From: Triticum aestivum
Taxonomy: Eukaryota; Streptophyta; Magnoliopsida; Poales; Poaceae
Reading direction: 5' to 3'
DNA: 64,000 nucleotides
Assembly: GCF_018294505.1 (NCBI RefSeq)
Contig: NC_057800.1
Location: 177,242,113 to 177,306,112, forward strand
A model generated the notes under the pieces. That model worked only from the letters and a program-made list of their open reading frames with translations, did no database searches and was not told where the DNA came from. A program made the position numbers and the translations under genes. Below are positions 11,552 through 23,687 of the stretch, one piece after another (positions within the stretch are counted from its first letter, which is position 1; every line of letters begins with the position of its first letter).

Positions 11552-12345
11552 ATGCAATACGGATATTCATTTAAGTTAGAGAATAATTGTTGTTCTGTTT
11601 ACATGAATAAAACCTTCTATGGTCATACACCCAATGAAAATGGTTCATTGGATCTCGATCGTAGTGATACACATATTCATAATATTGAAGCCAAAAGATG
11701 CAAAGTTAAAAATGATAGTGCAACTTATTTGTGGCACTGTCGTTTAGGTCATACTGGTGTAAAGCGCATGAAGAAACTCCATGCTGATGGGCTTTTGGAA
11801 TCACTTTATTATGAATCATTCTGATGCTTGCGAACCATGCCTCATGGGAAAGATGACTAAGACTCCATTCTCCGGAACAATGGAGCGAGCAACTGACTTA
11901 TTGGAAATAATACATACTAATGTATGCAATCCGATGAGTCTTGAGGCTCGTGGCGGGTATCGTTATTTTCTCACTTTCATAGATGATTTGAGCAGATATG
12001 GGTATATCTACTTAATGAAACATAAGTCTGAAACATTTGAAAAGTTCAAAGAATTTCAGAGGGAAGTGGAAAATCATCCTAACAAGAAAATAAAGTTTCT
12101 ACGATCTGATCGTGGAGGAGAATATTTGAGTTACGATTTTGGTCTTCATTTGAAACAATGCGGATTAGTTTCGCAACTCACGCCACCTGGAACACCGCTG
12201 CGTAATGGTGTGTCTGAACATCATAACCGTACTTTATTAGATATGGTGCGATCTATGATGTCTCCTACCGATCTATCACTATCGTTTTGGGGTTATACAT
12301 TAGGGACAGCTGCACTCACATTAAAAAGGGGTACCATCTAAATCC
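11552..12345 (+). pseudogene. Copia-A integrase, broken
   Basis: Integrase would insert the cDNA copy into the chromosome. The zinc-binding half is seen as HCRLGHTGVKRMKKLH followed by CEPCLMGK, with a frame break between them near 11815. In the catalytic core, the position of the first acidic residue reads HTNVCNPMS where Copia-B DNA still encodes Asp, so Asp to Asn has probably occurred. The second Asp (SDRGGEY) and the Glu (NGVSE) remain. A further frameshift ends the block at about 12335. Confidence 0.82.
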
Positions 12346-14120
12346 GTTGAGACGACACCATATGAACTATGGTTTCGCATGAAACCTAAGCTGTCATTTC
12401 TTAAAGTTTGGGGTTGCGATGCTTATATGAAATAGGTTTCATCCTAATAATCTCAAACCCAAATCGGAGAAATGTGTCTTCGTAGGATACCCAAAGGAGA
12501 CAGTTGGGTACACCTTCTATCACAGATCCGAAGGCAAGACATTCGTTGCTGAGAGTGGATACTTTCTAGAGAAGGAGTTTCTCTCGAAAGAAGTGAGTGG
12601 GAGGAAAGTAGAACTTGATGAGGTAACTCTACCTGCTCCCTTATTGGAAAGTAGTTCATCACAGAAATCTATTTATGTGACTCCTACACCAATTAGTGAG
12701 GAAGCTAATGATGATGATCATGTAACTTCAGATCAAGTTACTACCGAACCTCGTAGGTCAACCAGAGTGAGATCCGCACCAGAGTGGTATGGTAATCCTG
12801 TTCTGGAGGTCATGTTAATTGATCATGACGAACCTACGAACTATGAGGAAGCGATGGTGAGCCCATATTCCGTGAAATGGCTTGAGGCCATGAAATCTAA
12901 GATGGGTTCCATGTATGAGAACAAAGTGTGGACTTTGGTTGACTTGCCCGATGATCGGCAAGCCATAGAAAATAAATGGATCTTCAAGAGGAAGACAGAC
13001 GCTGATAGTAGTGTTACTATCTACAAAGCTAGACTTGTGGAAAAAGGTTTTTGACAAAGTTCAAGGTGTTGACTATGATGAGATTTTCTCACTCGTAGTG
13101 ATGCTTAAGTCTGTCCGAATCATGTTAGCAAATTGCCGCATTTTATGAAATCTGGCAAATGGATAAACAAAACTGCATTCCTTAAAGGATTTATTAAAGA
13201 AAGAGTTGTATATGATGCAACCAGAAGGTTTTGTCAATCCTAAAGGTGCTAACAAAATATGCAAGCTCCAGCGATCCATCTATGGACTGGTGCAAGCATC
13301 TCGGAGTTGGAATATACGCTTTGATTAGTTGATCAAAGCATATAGTTTCATACAGACTTGCTATGAAGCCTGTATTTACAAGAAAGTGAGTGGGAGCACT
13401 ACAACATTTCTGATAAGTATATGTAAATGACATATTGTTGATCGGAAATAATGTAGAACTATTCTGCAAAGCATAAAGGAGTGTTTGAAAGGAGTTTTTC
13501 AAAGAACGCTTGATAAGTTTTTTCAATATCTATTGAGCATCAAGATCTATAGAGATAGATCAAGACGCTTGATAAGTTTTTTCAATGAGTACATAACTTG
13601 ACAAGATTTTGAAGTAGTTCAAAATGGAACAGTCAAAGAAAGAGTTCTTTCCTATGTTACAAGGTGTGAAATTGAGTAAGACTCAAAGCCCGACCACGGC
13701 AGAAGATAGAAAGAGAATGAAAGTCATTCCCTATGCCTCAGCCATAGGTTCTATAAAGTATGCCATGTTGTGTACCAGATCTATTGTATACCCTACACTA
13801 TTTTTTTCGCAAGGGAGTACAATAGTGATCTAGGAGTAGATCACTGGACAGCGGTCAAAATTATCCTTAGTGGAATAATGATATGTTTCTCGATTATGGA
13901 GGTGACAAAAGGTTCGTCGTAAAGGGTTACGTCGATGAAAATTTTGACAGTGATCCAGATGACTCTAAGTCCCAATCTGGATACATTTTGAAAGTGGGAG
14001 CAATTAGCTAGAGTAGCTCCGTGCAGAGCATTGTTGACATAGAAATTTTCAAAATACATACGGATCTGAATGTGGCAGATCCATAGACTAAAATTCTCTC
14101 ACAAGCAAAACATGATCACA
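12346..14120 (+). pseudogene. Copia-A reverse transcriptase and RNase H, decayed
   Basis: The open frame 12593-13054 covers the linker and the start of reverse transcriptase (PNNKWIFKRK-like region, then TIYKARLVEKGF). Beyond 13055 the domain continues in fragments: segments matching Copia-B appear near 13100-13130, 13200-13400 and 13620-13830, and the RNase H region near 13900-14080. Many stops and indels separate them, and an intact YVDD is not preserved in one frame. At 13116-13118 the codon CGA is retained where Copia-B has a stop. Confidence 0.8.
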
Positions 14121-14293
14121 CCTTAGTACTCTTTGGGTGTTAATCACATAGCGATGTGAACTAGATTATTGACTCTAGTAAACCCGTTGGGTGTTGGTCA
14201 CATGACGATGTGAACTATGGGTGTTAATCACATGGTGATGTGAACTATTGGTGTGAAATCACATGGCGATGTGAACTAGATTATTGACTCTAG
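14121..14293 (+). repeat. Short tandem-like repeats before the Copia-A 3' LTR
   Basis: A unit of about 30-40 bp containing GGGTGTTAATCACATGGCGA is repeated imperfectly several times, with phrases such as GATGTGAACTA recurring at least four times. No coding function is expected. Confidence 0.65.
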
Positions 14294-14307
14294 TGCAAGT
14301 GGGAGAC
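14294..14307 (+). promoter_or_regulatory. Copia-A polypurine tract
   Basis: GTGCAAGTGGGAGAC abuts the LTR start. The same tract is seen in reverse complement at 16787-16801 in Copia-B. Confidence 0.8.
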
Positions 14308-16046
14308 TGAAGGAAATATGCCCTAGGGGCAATAATAAAGTTATTATTTATTTCCTTATATCATGATAAATGTTTATTATTCATGCTAGAATTGTATTAA
14401 CCGGAAACATAATACTTGTGTGAATACACAGACAAAAAGAGTGTCACTAGTATGCCTCTACTTGACTAGCTCATTGATCAAAGATGCTTATGTTTCCTAG
14501 CCATAGACATGAGTTGTCATTTGATTAATGGGATCACATCATTAGGAGAATGATGTGATTGACTTGACCCATTCCTTTAGCTTAGCACTCGATCGTTTAG
14601 TATGTTGTTATTGCTTTCTTCATGACTTATACATGTTCCTATGACTATGAGATTATGCAACTCCCGTACCGGAGGAACACTTTGTGTGCTACCAAACGTC
14701 ACAACGTAACTGGGTGATTATAAAGGTGCTCTACAGGTGTCTCCGAAGGTATTTGTTGGGTTGGCATATTTTGAGATTAGGATTTGTCACTCCGATTGTC
14801 GGAGAGGTATCTCTGGGCCCACTCGGTAATGCACATCAATTAAAGCCTTGCAAGAATTGCAACTAATGAGTTAGTTGCAGGATGATGTGTTACGGAACGA
14901 GTAAAGAGACTTACCGGTAACGAGATTGAACTAGGTATTGAGATACCGACGATCGAATCTCGGGCAAGTAACATACCGATGACAAAGGGAACAACGTATG
15001 TTGTTATGCGGTCTGACCGATAAAGATCTTCGTAGAATATGTGGGAGCCAATATGAGCATCTAGGTTCCGCTATTGGTTAATGACCGGAGACGTGTCTCG
15101 GTCATGTCTACATAGTTCTCGAACCCGTAGGGTCCGCACGCTTAAAGTTTTGATGACGGCTATATTATGAGTTTATGAGTTTTGTTGTACCGAAGGTTGT
15201 TCGGAGTCCCGGATGTGATCACGGACATGACGAGGAGTCTCCAAATGGTCGAGACATGAAGATTGATATATTGGAAGCCTATATTTGGATATCGGAAATG
15301 TTCCTGGTGAAATCGGGATTTTACCGAAGTACCGAGGGGTTACCGGAACCCCCCCCCCCGAGGGCTTAATGGGCCTAGTGGGCCTCAATGGAGAAGAGAA
15401 GAGGCGGATAGGGCAGGGCCGCGTGCCCCTCCCCCTCTAGTCCGAATAGGACAAGGAGAGGGGGGCGGCACCCCCCCCTTTCCTTCCTCTCTCCCTCCTC
15501 TTTCCCCCTTCTCCTAATCCAACAAGGAAGGGAGGGAGTCCTACTCCCGATGGGAGTAGGAATCCTCCTGGCGCGCCTCCTCCTAGCCGGCCGCACCTCC
15601 CCCCTTGCTCCTTTATATACGGGGGCAGGGGGCACCCCAAAGACACAACAATTGATCGTTTGATCTTTTAGCCGTGTGCGGTGCCCCCCTCCACCATAGT
15701 CCACCTCAATAATACTGTAGCGGTGCTTAGGCGAAGCCCTGCGTCGGTAGAACATCATCATCGTCACCACGCCGTCGTGCTGACGAAACTCTCCCTCAAC
15801 ACTCGGCTGGATCGGAGTTCGAGGGACGTCATCGGGCTGAACGTGTGCTGAACTCGAAGGTGCCGTACGTTCGGTACTTGATCGGTCGGATCATGAAGAC
15901 ATACGACTACATCAACCGTGTTGTGCTAACGCTTCCGCTTTCGGTCTACGAGGGTACGTGGATACACTCTCCCATCTCGTTTCTATGCATCACCATGATC
16001 TTGCATGTGCGTAGGAATTTTTTTGAAATTACTACGTTCCTCAACA
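14308..16046 (+). repeat. Copia-A 3' LTR (BARE/Angela/WIS type)
   Basis: This LTR is about 1.74 kb, opening TGAAGGAAATATGCCC and closing CTCAACA. It has a TATA box in TTTATATAC at 15612-15619. It is full length and is immediately followed by an inverted, truncated relative. Confidence 0.92.
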
Positions 16047-16786
16047 CCCACATATTCTACGAAGATCTTTATCGGTCAAACCCCATAACAACATACGTTG
16101 TTCCCTTTGTCATCGGTATGTTACTTGCCCGAGATTAGATCGTCGGTATCTCAATACTTAGTTCAATCTCGTTACCAGCAAGTCTCTTTACTCGTTTCGT
16201 AATACATCATCCCGCAACTAACTCATTAGTTACAATGCTTGCAAGGCTTATAGTGATGTGCATTACCGAGTGGGCCCAGAGCTACCTCTCCGACAATCAG
16301 ATTGACAAATCCTAATCTCGAAATGCGCCAACTCAACAAGTACCTTCGGAGACACCTGTAGAGCACCTTTATAATCACCCAGTTACGTTGTGATGTTTGG
16401 TAGCACACAAAGTGTTCCTCCGGTAAATGGGAGTTGCATAATCTCATAGTCACAGGAACGTGTATAAGTCATGAAGAAAGCAATAGCAACATAGTAAATG
16501 ATCAAGTGCTAAGCTAACGGAATGGGTCAAGTCAATCACATCATTCTCCTAATGATGTAATCCCGTTAATCAAATGACAACTCATGTCTATGGCTAGGAA
16601 ACATAACCATCTTTGATCAACGAGCTAGTCAAGTAGAGGCATACTAGTGACACTCTGTTTGTCTATGTATTCACACATCTATCATGTTTCCGGTTAATAC
16701 AATTCTAGCATGAATAATAAACATTTATCATGATATAAGGAAATAAATAATAACTTTATTATTTCCTCTAGGGCATATTTCCTTCA
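16047..16786 (-). repeat. Copia-B 3' LTR, truncated
   Basis: The LTR start (TGAAGGAAATATG) lies at 16786 reading leftward. Only about 740 bp remain before sequence switches at 16046/16047 to the end of the Copia-A LTR in the opposite orientation. Confidence 0.9.
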
Positions 16787-16819
16787 GTCTCCCACTTGCA
16801 CTAGAGTCAATAATCTAGA

Positions 16820-18103
16820 TTACACAGTAATGATTCTAACACCCATGGAGCCTTGGTGCTGATCATGTTTTACTCGTGGAAGATGCTTAGTCAACGGGTC
16901 TGCAACACTCAGATCCATATGTATCTTGCAAATCTCTATGTCTCCCACCTGGACTTGATCCCGGATGGAGTTGAAGCGTCTCTTGATGTGCTTGGTTCTC
17001 TTGTGAAATCTGAATTCCTTTGCCAAGGCAATTGCACCAGTACTGTCACAAAAGATTTTCATTGGACCCGATGCACTAGCTATGACACCTAGATCGGATA
17101 TGAACTCCTTCATCCAGACTCCTTCATTTGCTGCTTCCGAAGCAGCAATGTACTTCGCTTCATATGTAGATCCCGCCACGACGCTCTGTTTAGAACTGCT
17201 CCAACTGACAGCCCCACCGTTCAATATAAACACGTATCCGGTTTGCGATTTAGAATCGTCCGGATCAGTGTCAAAGCTTGCATCAATGTAACCATTTACG
17301 ACGAGCTCTTTGTCACCTCCATAAACGAGAAACATATCTTTAGTCCTTTTCAGGTATTTCAGGATGTTCTTGACCGTTGTCCAGTGATCCACTCCTGGAT
17401 TACTTTGGTACCTCCCTGCTAAACTAATAGGAAGGCACACATCAGGTCTGGTACACAGCATTGCATACATGATAGAGCCTATGGCTGAAGCATAGGGAAC
17501 GCCTTTCATTTTCTCTCTATCTTCTGAAGTGGTCGGGCATTGAGTCTTACTCAACTTCACACCTTGTAACACAGGCAAGAACCCTTTCTTTGCTTGATCC
17601 ATTTTGAACTTTTTCAAAATTTTATCAAGGTATATGCTTTGTGAAAGTCCAATTAAGCGTCTTGATCTATCTCTATAGATCTTGATGCCCAATATATAAG
17701 CAGCTTCTCCGAGGTCTTTCATTGAAAAACTTTTATTCAAGTATCCTTTTATGCTATCCAGAAATTCTATGTCATTTCCAATCAGCAATATGTCATCCAC
17801 ATATAATATTAGAAATGCTACACAGATCCCACTCACTTTCTTGTAAATGCAGGCTTCTCCAAAAGTCTGTATAAAACCATATGCTTTGACCACACTATCA
17901 AAATGTTTATTCCAACTCCGAGAGGCTTCCACCAGTCCATAGATGGATCGCTGGAGCTTGTACACTTTGTTAGCTCCCTTTGGATTGACAAAACCTTCTG
18001 GTTGCATCATATACAACTCTTCTTCCAGAAATCCATTTCGGAATGCAGTTTTGACATCCATTTGCCAAATTTCATAATCATAAAATGCGGCAATTGCTAA
18101 CAT
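16820..18103 (-). pseudogene. Copia-B reverse transcriptase and RNase H (long intact block after a TGA)
   Basis: The 427-residue block contains the reverse transcriptase palm with the catalytic YVDDILLIGND, preceded by the QMDVKTAF motif. It continues into RNase H, with the acidic residues in DASFDTD, TYEAKYIA and CDSTGAIA, and ends near the polypurine tract. It is in the same frame as the upstream block 18107-19219, separated only by TGA at 18107-18109 plus one codon. In Copia-A the matching codon is CGA, so one C-to-T change at a CpG broke the frame. Apart from this the domain looks well preserved. Confidence 0.88.
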
Positions 18104-18106
18104 GAT

Positions 18107-19219
18107 TCATACAGACTTAAGCATCACTACGGGTGAGAAAGTCTCATCGTAGTCAACTCCTTGAACTTGTTGAAAACCTTTCGCAACAAGTGGAGCTTCG
18201 TAGACAGTAACATTACCGTTAGCATCAGTCTTCTTCTTGAAGATCCATTTATTCTTGATGGCTTGCTGATCATCAGGCAAGTTAACCAAAGTCCATACTT
18301 CCATTGCTTCTTCATAGTTGGTAGGTTCATCATGGTCAAGTAACATGACTTCCAGAACAGGATTACCATACCACTCTGGTGCGGAGCTTACTCTGGTTGA
18401 CCTACGAGGTTCGGTAGTAACTTGATCTGAAGTTTCATGATCATCATCATTAGCTTCCTCACTAATTGGTGTAGGTGTCACAGGAACCGGTTTCTGTGAT
18501 GAACTACTTTCCAATAAGGAAGCATGTACAGTTACCTCATCAAGTTCTACTTTCCTCTCACTCACTTCTTTTGAGAGAAACTCCTTCTCTAGAAAGGATC
18601 GATTCTTAGCCACGATTGTCTTGCCTTCGGATCTGTGATAGAAGGTGCACCCAAAAGTCTCCTTTGGGTATCCTATGAAGACACATTTCTCCGATTTGGG
18701 TTCGAGCTTATCAGGTTGAAGCCTTTTCACATAAGCATCGCAGCCCCAAACTTTCAGAAACGACAACTTTGGTTTCTTGCCAAACCATAGTTCATAAGGT
18801 GTTGTCTCAACAGATTTCGATGGTGCCCTATTTAACGTGAATGCAGCCGTCTCTAAAGCATAACCCCAAGATAGCGGTAAATCAGTAAGAGACATCATAG
18901 ATCGCACCATATGTAGTAAAGTATGATTACAACGTTCGGACACACCATTACGCTGTGGTGTTCCGGGTGGTGTGAGTTGAGAAACTATTCTGCATTGTTT
19001 CAAATGTAGACCAAACTCGTAACTCAAATATTCTCCTCCACGATCAGATTGTAGAAACTTTATTTTCTTGTTATGATGATTTTCCAATTCACTCTGAAAT
19101 TCTTTGAACTTTTCAAATGTTTCAGACTTATGTTTCATTAAGTGTATATACCCATATCTGCTCAAATCATCTATGAAGGTGAGAAAATAACGATACCTGC
19201 CGCGAGCCTCAATATTCAT
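18107..19219 (-). pseudogene. Copia-B integrase core and start of reverse transcriptase
   Basis: This is a 370-residue open block. The first part is the integrase catalytic core (FIDDLSRYGY, SDRGGEYLSYEFG, NGVSERCNHT), followed by the GKKP-type C-terminal motif, a Ser/Thr/Pro-rich linker and the start of reverse transcriptase (NKWIFKKK). It ends at the TGA described for 16820-18103. The upstream part of integrase is in another frame because of a small indel near 19235-19250; the first catalytic Asp codon (GAT) lies beside that indel. Confidence 0.85.
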
Positions 19220-19232
19220 CGAACCACATACA

Positions 19233-20165
19233 TCAGTATGTATGATTTTCCAATAAATCTGTTGCTCGCTCCATTGTTTCAGGGAACGACGTTTTAGTCA
19301 TCTTGCCCATGAGGTATGGTTCGCAAGTACCAAGTGATTCCAGAAGCCCATCAGTATGGAGTTTCTTCATGCGCTTTACACCAATATGACCCAAACGGCA
19401 GTGCCAAAAATAAGTTGCACTATCATTATCAACTCTGCATCTTTTGGCTTCAACATTATGAATATGTGTATCACTAATATCGAGATTCAACACAAATAGA
19501 CCACTCTTCAAAGGTGCATGACCATAAAAGATATTACTCATATAAATAGAACAACCATTATTCTCAGATTTAAATGAATAACCATCTCGATTCAAACAAG
19601 ATCCAGGTATAATGTTCATGCTTAACGCTGGCACCAAATAACAATTATTCAGGTCTAAAAGTAATCCCGAAGGTAGATGTAGAGGTAGCGTGCCGACGGT
19701 GATCACATCGACTTTGTAACCATTTCCCACGCGCATCGTCACCTCGTCCTTAGCCAGTCTTCGCTTAATCTGTAGTCCCTGTTTCGGGTTGCTAATATTA
19801 GCAACAGAACCAGTATCAAATACCCAGGTGCTACTGCGAGCTCTAGTAAGGTAAACATAAATAACATGTATATCACATATACCTTTGGTCACCTTGCCAT
19901 CCTTCTTATCTGCCAAATACTTGGGGCAGTTCCGCTTATAGTGACCAGTCCCTTTGAAGTAGAAACACTCAGTCTCAGGCTTAGGTCCAGACTTGGGTTT
20001 CTTCTCTTGAGCAGCAACTTGTTTTCCGTTCTTCTTGAAGTTCCCTTTCTTCTTCCCTTTACCCTTTTTCTTGAAACTGGTGGTCTTGTTGACCATCAAC
20101 ACTTGATGCTCCTTCTTGATTTCTACCTCCGCAGCTTTTAGCATTGCGAAGAGCTCGGGAATCAT
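19233..20165 (-). pseudogene. Copia-B gag C-terminus, protease and integrase zinc domain
   Basis: The 310-residue block holds, in order, a Lys-rich tract, the zinc-knuckle region CFYFKGTGHYKRNCPKYL, the protease with WVFDTGSVANIS, and the integrase HHCC region (HCRLGHIGVKRMKKLH, then CEPYLMGK, where the second Cys of the pair is Tyr). The second cysteine of the knuckle is Phe, as in Copia-A. The block is in frame with gag 20723-20166 and ends at 19233 through the indel that shifts integrase. Confidence 0.85.
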
Positions 20166-20723
20166 CTAATCCATCCCTTGCATATTATAGTTCATCACAA
20201 AGCTCTTGTAGCTTGGTGGCAGTGATTGAAGAACTCTGTCAACGATACTATCAACAGGAAGATTAACTCCCAGTTGAGTCAAGTGGTTATGGTACCCAGA
20301 CATTCTGAGTATATGTTCATTGACAGAACTATTCTCCTCCATCTTGCAGCTATAGAAATTATTGGAGACTTCATATCTCTCAATCCAGGCATTTGCTTGA
20401 AATATTAACTTCAACTCGTGGAACATCTCATATGCTCCATGACGTTCAAAACATTGTTGAAGTCTCGGTTCTAAGTCGTAAAGCATGGTACACTGAACTA
20501 TCAAGTAGTCATCAGCTTTACTCTGCCAGGCGTTCTTAATGTCATCAGCAGCGTCTGCAGCAGGCCTGGCACCTAGCGGTGCTTCCAGGACGTAATTCTT
20601 CTGTGCAGCAATGATGATAATGCTCAAGTTACGGACCCAGTCCGTGTAATTGCTGCCATCATCTTTCAACTTTGCTATCTCAAGGAACGCATTAAAATTC
20701 AATGGAACAACAACACGGGCCAT
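20166..20723 (-). pseudogene. gag: Copia-B gag N-terminus
   Basis: The block starts at ATG 20723 with MARVVVPLNFNAFLEIAKL, the gag start of this group, and covers the capsid-like helical region including the conserved DYLIVQCTMLYDLEP and LPPSYKSFVMNY. An amber codon at 20166-20168 separates it from the downstream block; the frame is the same on both sides, and a Lys codon is the likely original. Confidence 0.85.
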
Positions 20724-21935
20724 CTATCTACAATAACATAGACAAGAAAAATACTATCAGGTACTAAGTTCATGATAAATTTAAGTTCAATTAATCATAT
20801 TACTTAAGAACTCCCACTTAGATAGACATCTCTCTAATTATCTAAGTGATCATGTGATCCATATCAACTAAACCATAACCGATCATCACGTGAGATGGAG
20901 TAGTTTTCAATGGTGAATATCTCTATGTTGATCATATCTACTATATTCACGCTCGACCTTTCGGTCTTAGTGTTCTGAGGCCATATCTACATAACTAGGC
21001 TCGTCAAGTTTAACCCGAGTATTCTGCGTGTGCAAAACTGTCTTACACCCTTTGTAGATGAACGTTGAGCTTATCACACACGATCATCACGTGGTGTCTC
21101 GGCACAATGAACTTTGGCAACGATGCATACTCAGGGAGAACACTTTTACCTTGAAATTTAGTGATAGGTCATCTTATAATGCTATCGTCAAACAAAGCAA
21201 AATAAGATGCATAAAGGATAAACATCACATGCAATCAATATAAGTGATATCATATGGCCATCATCATCTTGTGCCTTTGATCTCCATCTCCAAAGCACCA
21301 TCATGATCACCATCGTCACCGGAGCGACACCTTGATCTCCATCGTAGCATCATTGTCGTCTCGCCATCTATTGCTTCTACGACTATCGCTACCGCTTAGT
21401 GATAAAGTAAAGTAATTACAGGGCGATTGCATTGCATACAATAAAACGACAACCATATGGCTCCTGCTAGTTGCCGATAACTCTGTTACAAAACATGATC
21501 ATCTCATACAATAAATATAGCATCATGTCTTGACCATATCACGTCACAACATACCCAGCAAAAACAAGTTAGTCATCCTCTACTTTGTTGTTGCAAGTTT
21601 TACATGGCTGCTACGGGTTGAGCAAGAACCGTTCTCACCTACGCATTAAAACCACAACGATAGTTCGTCAAGTTAGTGCTATTTTAACCTTCACAAGGAC
21701 CGGGCGTAGCCACACTCGGTTCAACTAAAGTTGGAGAAACTGACACCTGCCAGCCACCTGTGTGCAAAGCACGTCGGTAGAACCAGTCTCGCGTAAGCGT
21801 ACGCGTAATGTCAGTCCGGGCCGCTTCATCCAACAATACCATCGAACCAAAGTATGACATGTTGGTAAGCAGTATGAATTGTATCGCCCACAACTCCCTT
21901 GTGTTCTACTCGTGCATATAACATCTACGCATAAA
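20724..21935 (-). other. Copia-B leader (non-coding)
   Basis: This untranslated leader of about 1.2 kb lies between the primer site and gag. The stretch around 21270-21250 is the unoccupied counterpart of the Gypsy-1 insertion site in Copia-A. Confidence 0.75.
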
Positions 21936-21951
21936 CCTGGCTCGGATGCCA
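21936..21951 (-). promoter_or_regulatory. Copia-B primer binding site
   Basis: On the minus strand TGGCATCCGAGCCAGG follows the LTR end after one base. It resembles the initiator-Met tRNA site TGGTATCAGAGCC with two substitutions. Confidence 0.8.
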
Positions 21952-21952
21952 T

Positions 21953-23687
21953 TGTTGGGGAACATAGTAATTTCAAAAAATTTCCTACGCACACACAAGA
22001 TCATGGTGATGCATAGCAACGAGCGGGGAGAGTGTCGTCCACGTACCCTCGTAGTCCGTTAGGCGGAAGAGTTATGACAACGCGGTTGATGTAGTCGTAT
22101 GTCTTCACGATCGACCAATCCTCAGTACGGAACGTACGACACCTCCGCGTTCAGCACACGTTCAGCTTGGTGACGTCCCGCGAACTCATGATCCAGTAGA
22201 GCTCGAAGGTGAGTTTCGTCAGCACAACGGCGTGGTGACGATGTTGATGAAGCTACTATCGCAGGGCTTCTCCTAAGCACCGCTACAGTATGACCGATGT
22301 GGATTATGGTGGAGGGGGCACCGCACACGGCTGGGAGAGATCAATGATCAACTTGTGTGTCTTAGGGTACCCCCTGCCCTCGTATATAAAGGAGCAAGGG
22401 GGAGGCCGGCCGGCCCTGTAGGGCGCGCCAGGAGGAGGAGTCCTCTTCCTAGTAGGAGTAGGACTCCCCTCTTTCCTACTCCTACTAGGAGGGGGAAAGG
22501 AAGGGGGAGAAGGAGAAGGAACGGGGCGCCCCCCTTCCTAGTCCAATTCGGACCAGAGGGGGAGGGGGCGCGCGGCCTGCCCTGGCCGGCCCCTCTCTCT
22601 CTCCAGTAGGGCCCAACAAGGTCCATTAACCCCCCCGGGGGTTCCGGTAAACCCTCTGGCACTCCGGTAAAATCCCGATTTCACTCGGAACTCTTCCGAT
22701 GTCCAAATGTAGGCTTCCAATATATCAATATTTATGTCTCGACCATTTCGAGACTCCTCATCATGTCCGTGATCATATCCGGGTCTCCGAACTATCTTCG
22801 GTACATCAAAGCATATAAACTCATAATACCAATCGTCACAGAACTTTAAGTGTGCGGACCCTACGGGTTCGAGAACTATGTAGACATGACCGAGACACGT
22901 CTCCGGTCAATAACCAATAGCGGAACCTGGATGCTCATATTGGTTCCAACATATTCTACGAAGATCTTTATCGGTCAAACCGCATAACAACATACGTTGT
23001 TCCCTTTGTCATCGGTATGTTACTTGCCCAAGATTCGATCGTCGGTATCTCAATACCTAGCTCAATCTCGTTACCGGCAAGTCTCTTTACTCGTTCTACA
23101 ATACATCATCCCGCAACTAACTCTTTAGTTGCATTGCTTGCAAGGCTTATAGTGATGTGCATTACTGAGAGGGCCCAGAGATACCTCTCCGACAATCGGA
23201 GTGACAAATCCTAATCTTGATCTATGCCAACTCGACAAGTACCATCGGAGACACCTATAGAGCACCTTTATAATCACCCAGTTACGTTGTGACGTTTGGT
23301 AGCACACAAAGTGTTCCTCCGGTATTCAGGAGTTGCATAATCTCATAGTCATAGGAACATGTATAAGTCATGAAGAAAGCAATAGCAGCAAACTAAAACG
23401 ATCAAGTGCTAAGCTAAAAAAAATGGGTCAAGTCAATCACATCATTCTCTAATGATGTGATCCTGTTAATCAAATGACAACTCGTGTCTATGGTTAGGAA
23501 ACATAACCATCATTGATTCAACGAGCTAGTCAAGTAGAGGCATATTAGTGACAATCTGTTTGTCTATGTATTCACACATGTATTATGTTTTCGGTTAATA
23601 CAATTCTAGCATGAATAATAAATATTTATCATGATATGAGGAAATAAATAATAACTTTATTATTGCCTCTAGGGCATATTTCATTCA
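21953..23687 (-). repeat. Copia-B 5' LTR
   Basis: This is a full LTR of about 1.73 kb. Read on the minus strand it starts near 23687 (TGAATGAAATATGCCC, one substitution from the usual start) and ends CCCCAACA at 21953. A TATA box lies at 22383-22390. Confidence 0.9.

Larger units (their letters stand above)
1..16046 (+). mobile_element. Copia-A: decayed BARE/Angela/WIS-type Copia retrotransposon, 5' end outside window, split by Gypsy-1
   Basis: The element runs gag, protease, integrase, reverse transcriptase/RNase H in the Copia order on the plus strand and ends in a full 3' LTR at 14308-16046. Its leader is split: 1-173 and 9897-10440 rejoin once Gypsy-1 is removed, and the joined leader matches the minus-strand leader of Copia-B around 21250-21320. 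The 5' LTR lies left of the window. Every coding domain carries stops and frameshifts, so it is a dead copy, more decayed than Copia-B. Membership in the BARE/Angela/WIS group is recognised from the LTR start TGAAGGAAATATGCCC and the protein domains; the exact subfamily is not certain. Confidence 0.85.
16047..23687 (-). mobile_element. Copia-B: nearly coding-competent Copia retrotransposon with truncated 3' LTR
   Basis: On the minus strand the element has a full 5' LTR (23687-21953), an initiator-Met-like primer site, a leader, gag, protease, integrase, reverse transcriptase, RNase H, a polypurine tract and a 3' LTR that lacks its last kilobase. It is the same family as Copia-A. Only a few lesions were noticed in the coding region: one amber in gag, one frameshift at the start of integrase and one TGA in reverse transcriptase. 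The target duplication cannot be checked because the left end is lost. On the right it interrupts the gag start of a minus-strand Gypsy fragment. Confidence 0.88.

Noticed and set aside
15375..15770. Minus-strand open frame of 131 codons in the Copia-A LTR
   Set aside because: It lies in the GC-rich, Arg/Pro-biased part of a known LTR; LTRs of this type are non-coding.
22348..22662. Open frames in the Copia-B LTR
   Set aside because: Same GC-rich LTR segment as above in reverse; not protein coding.
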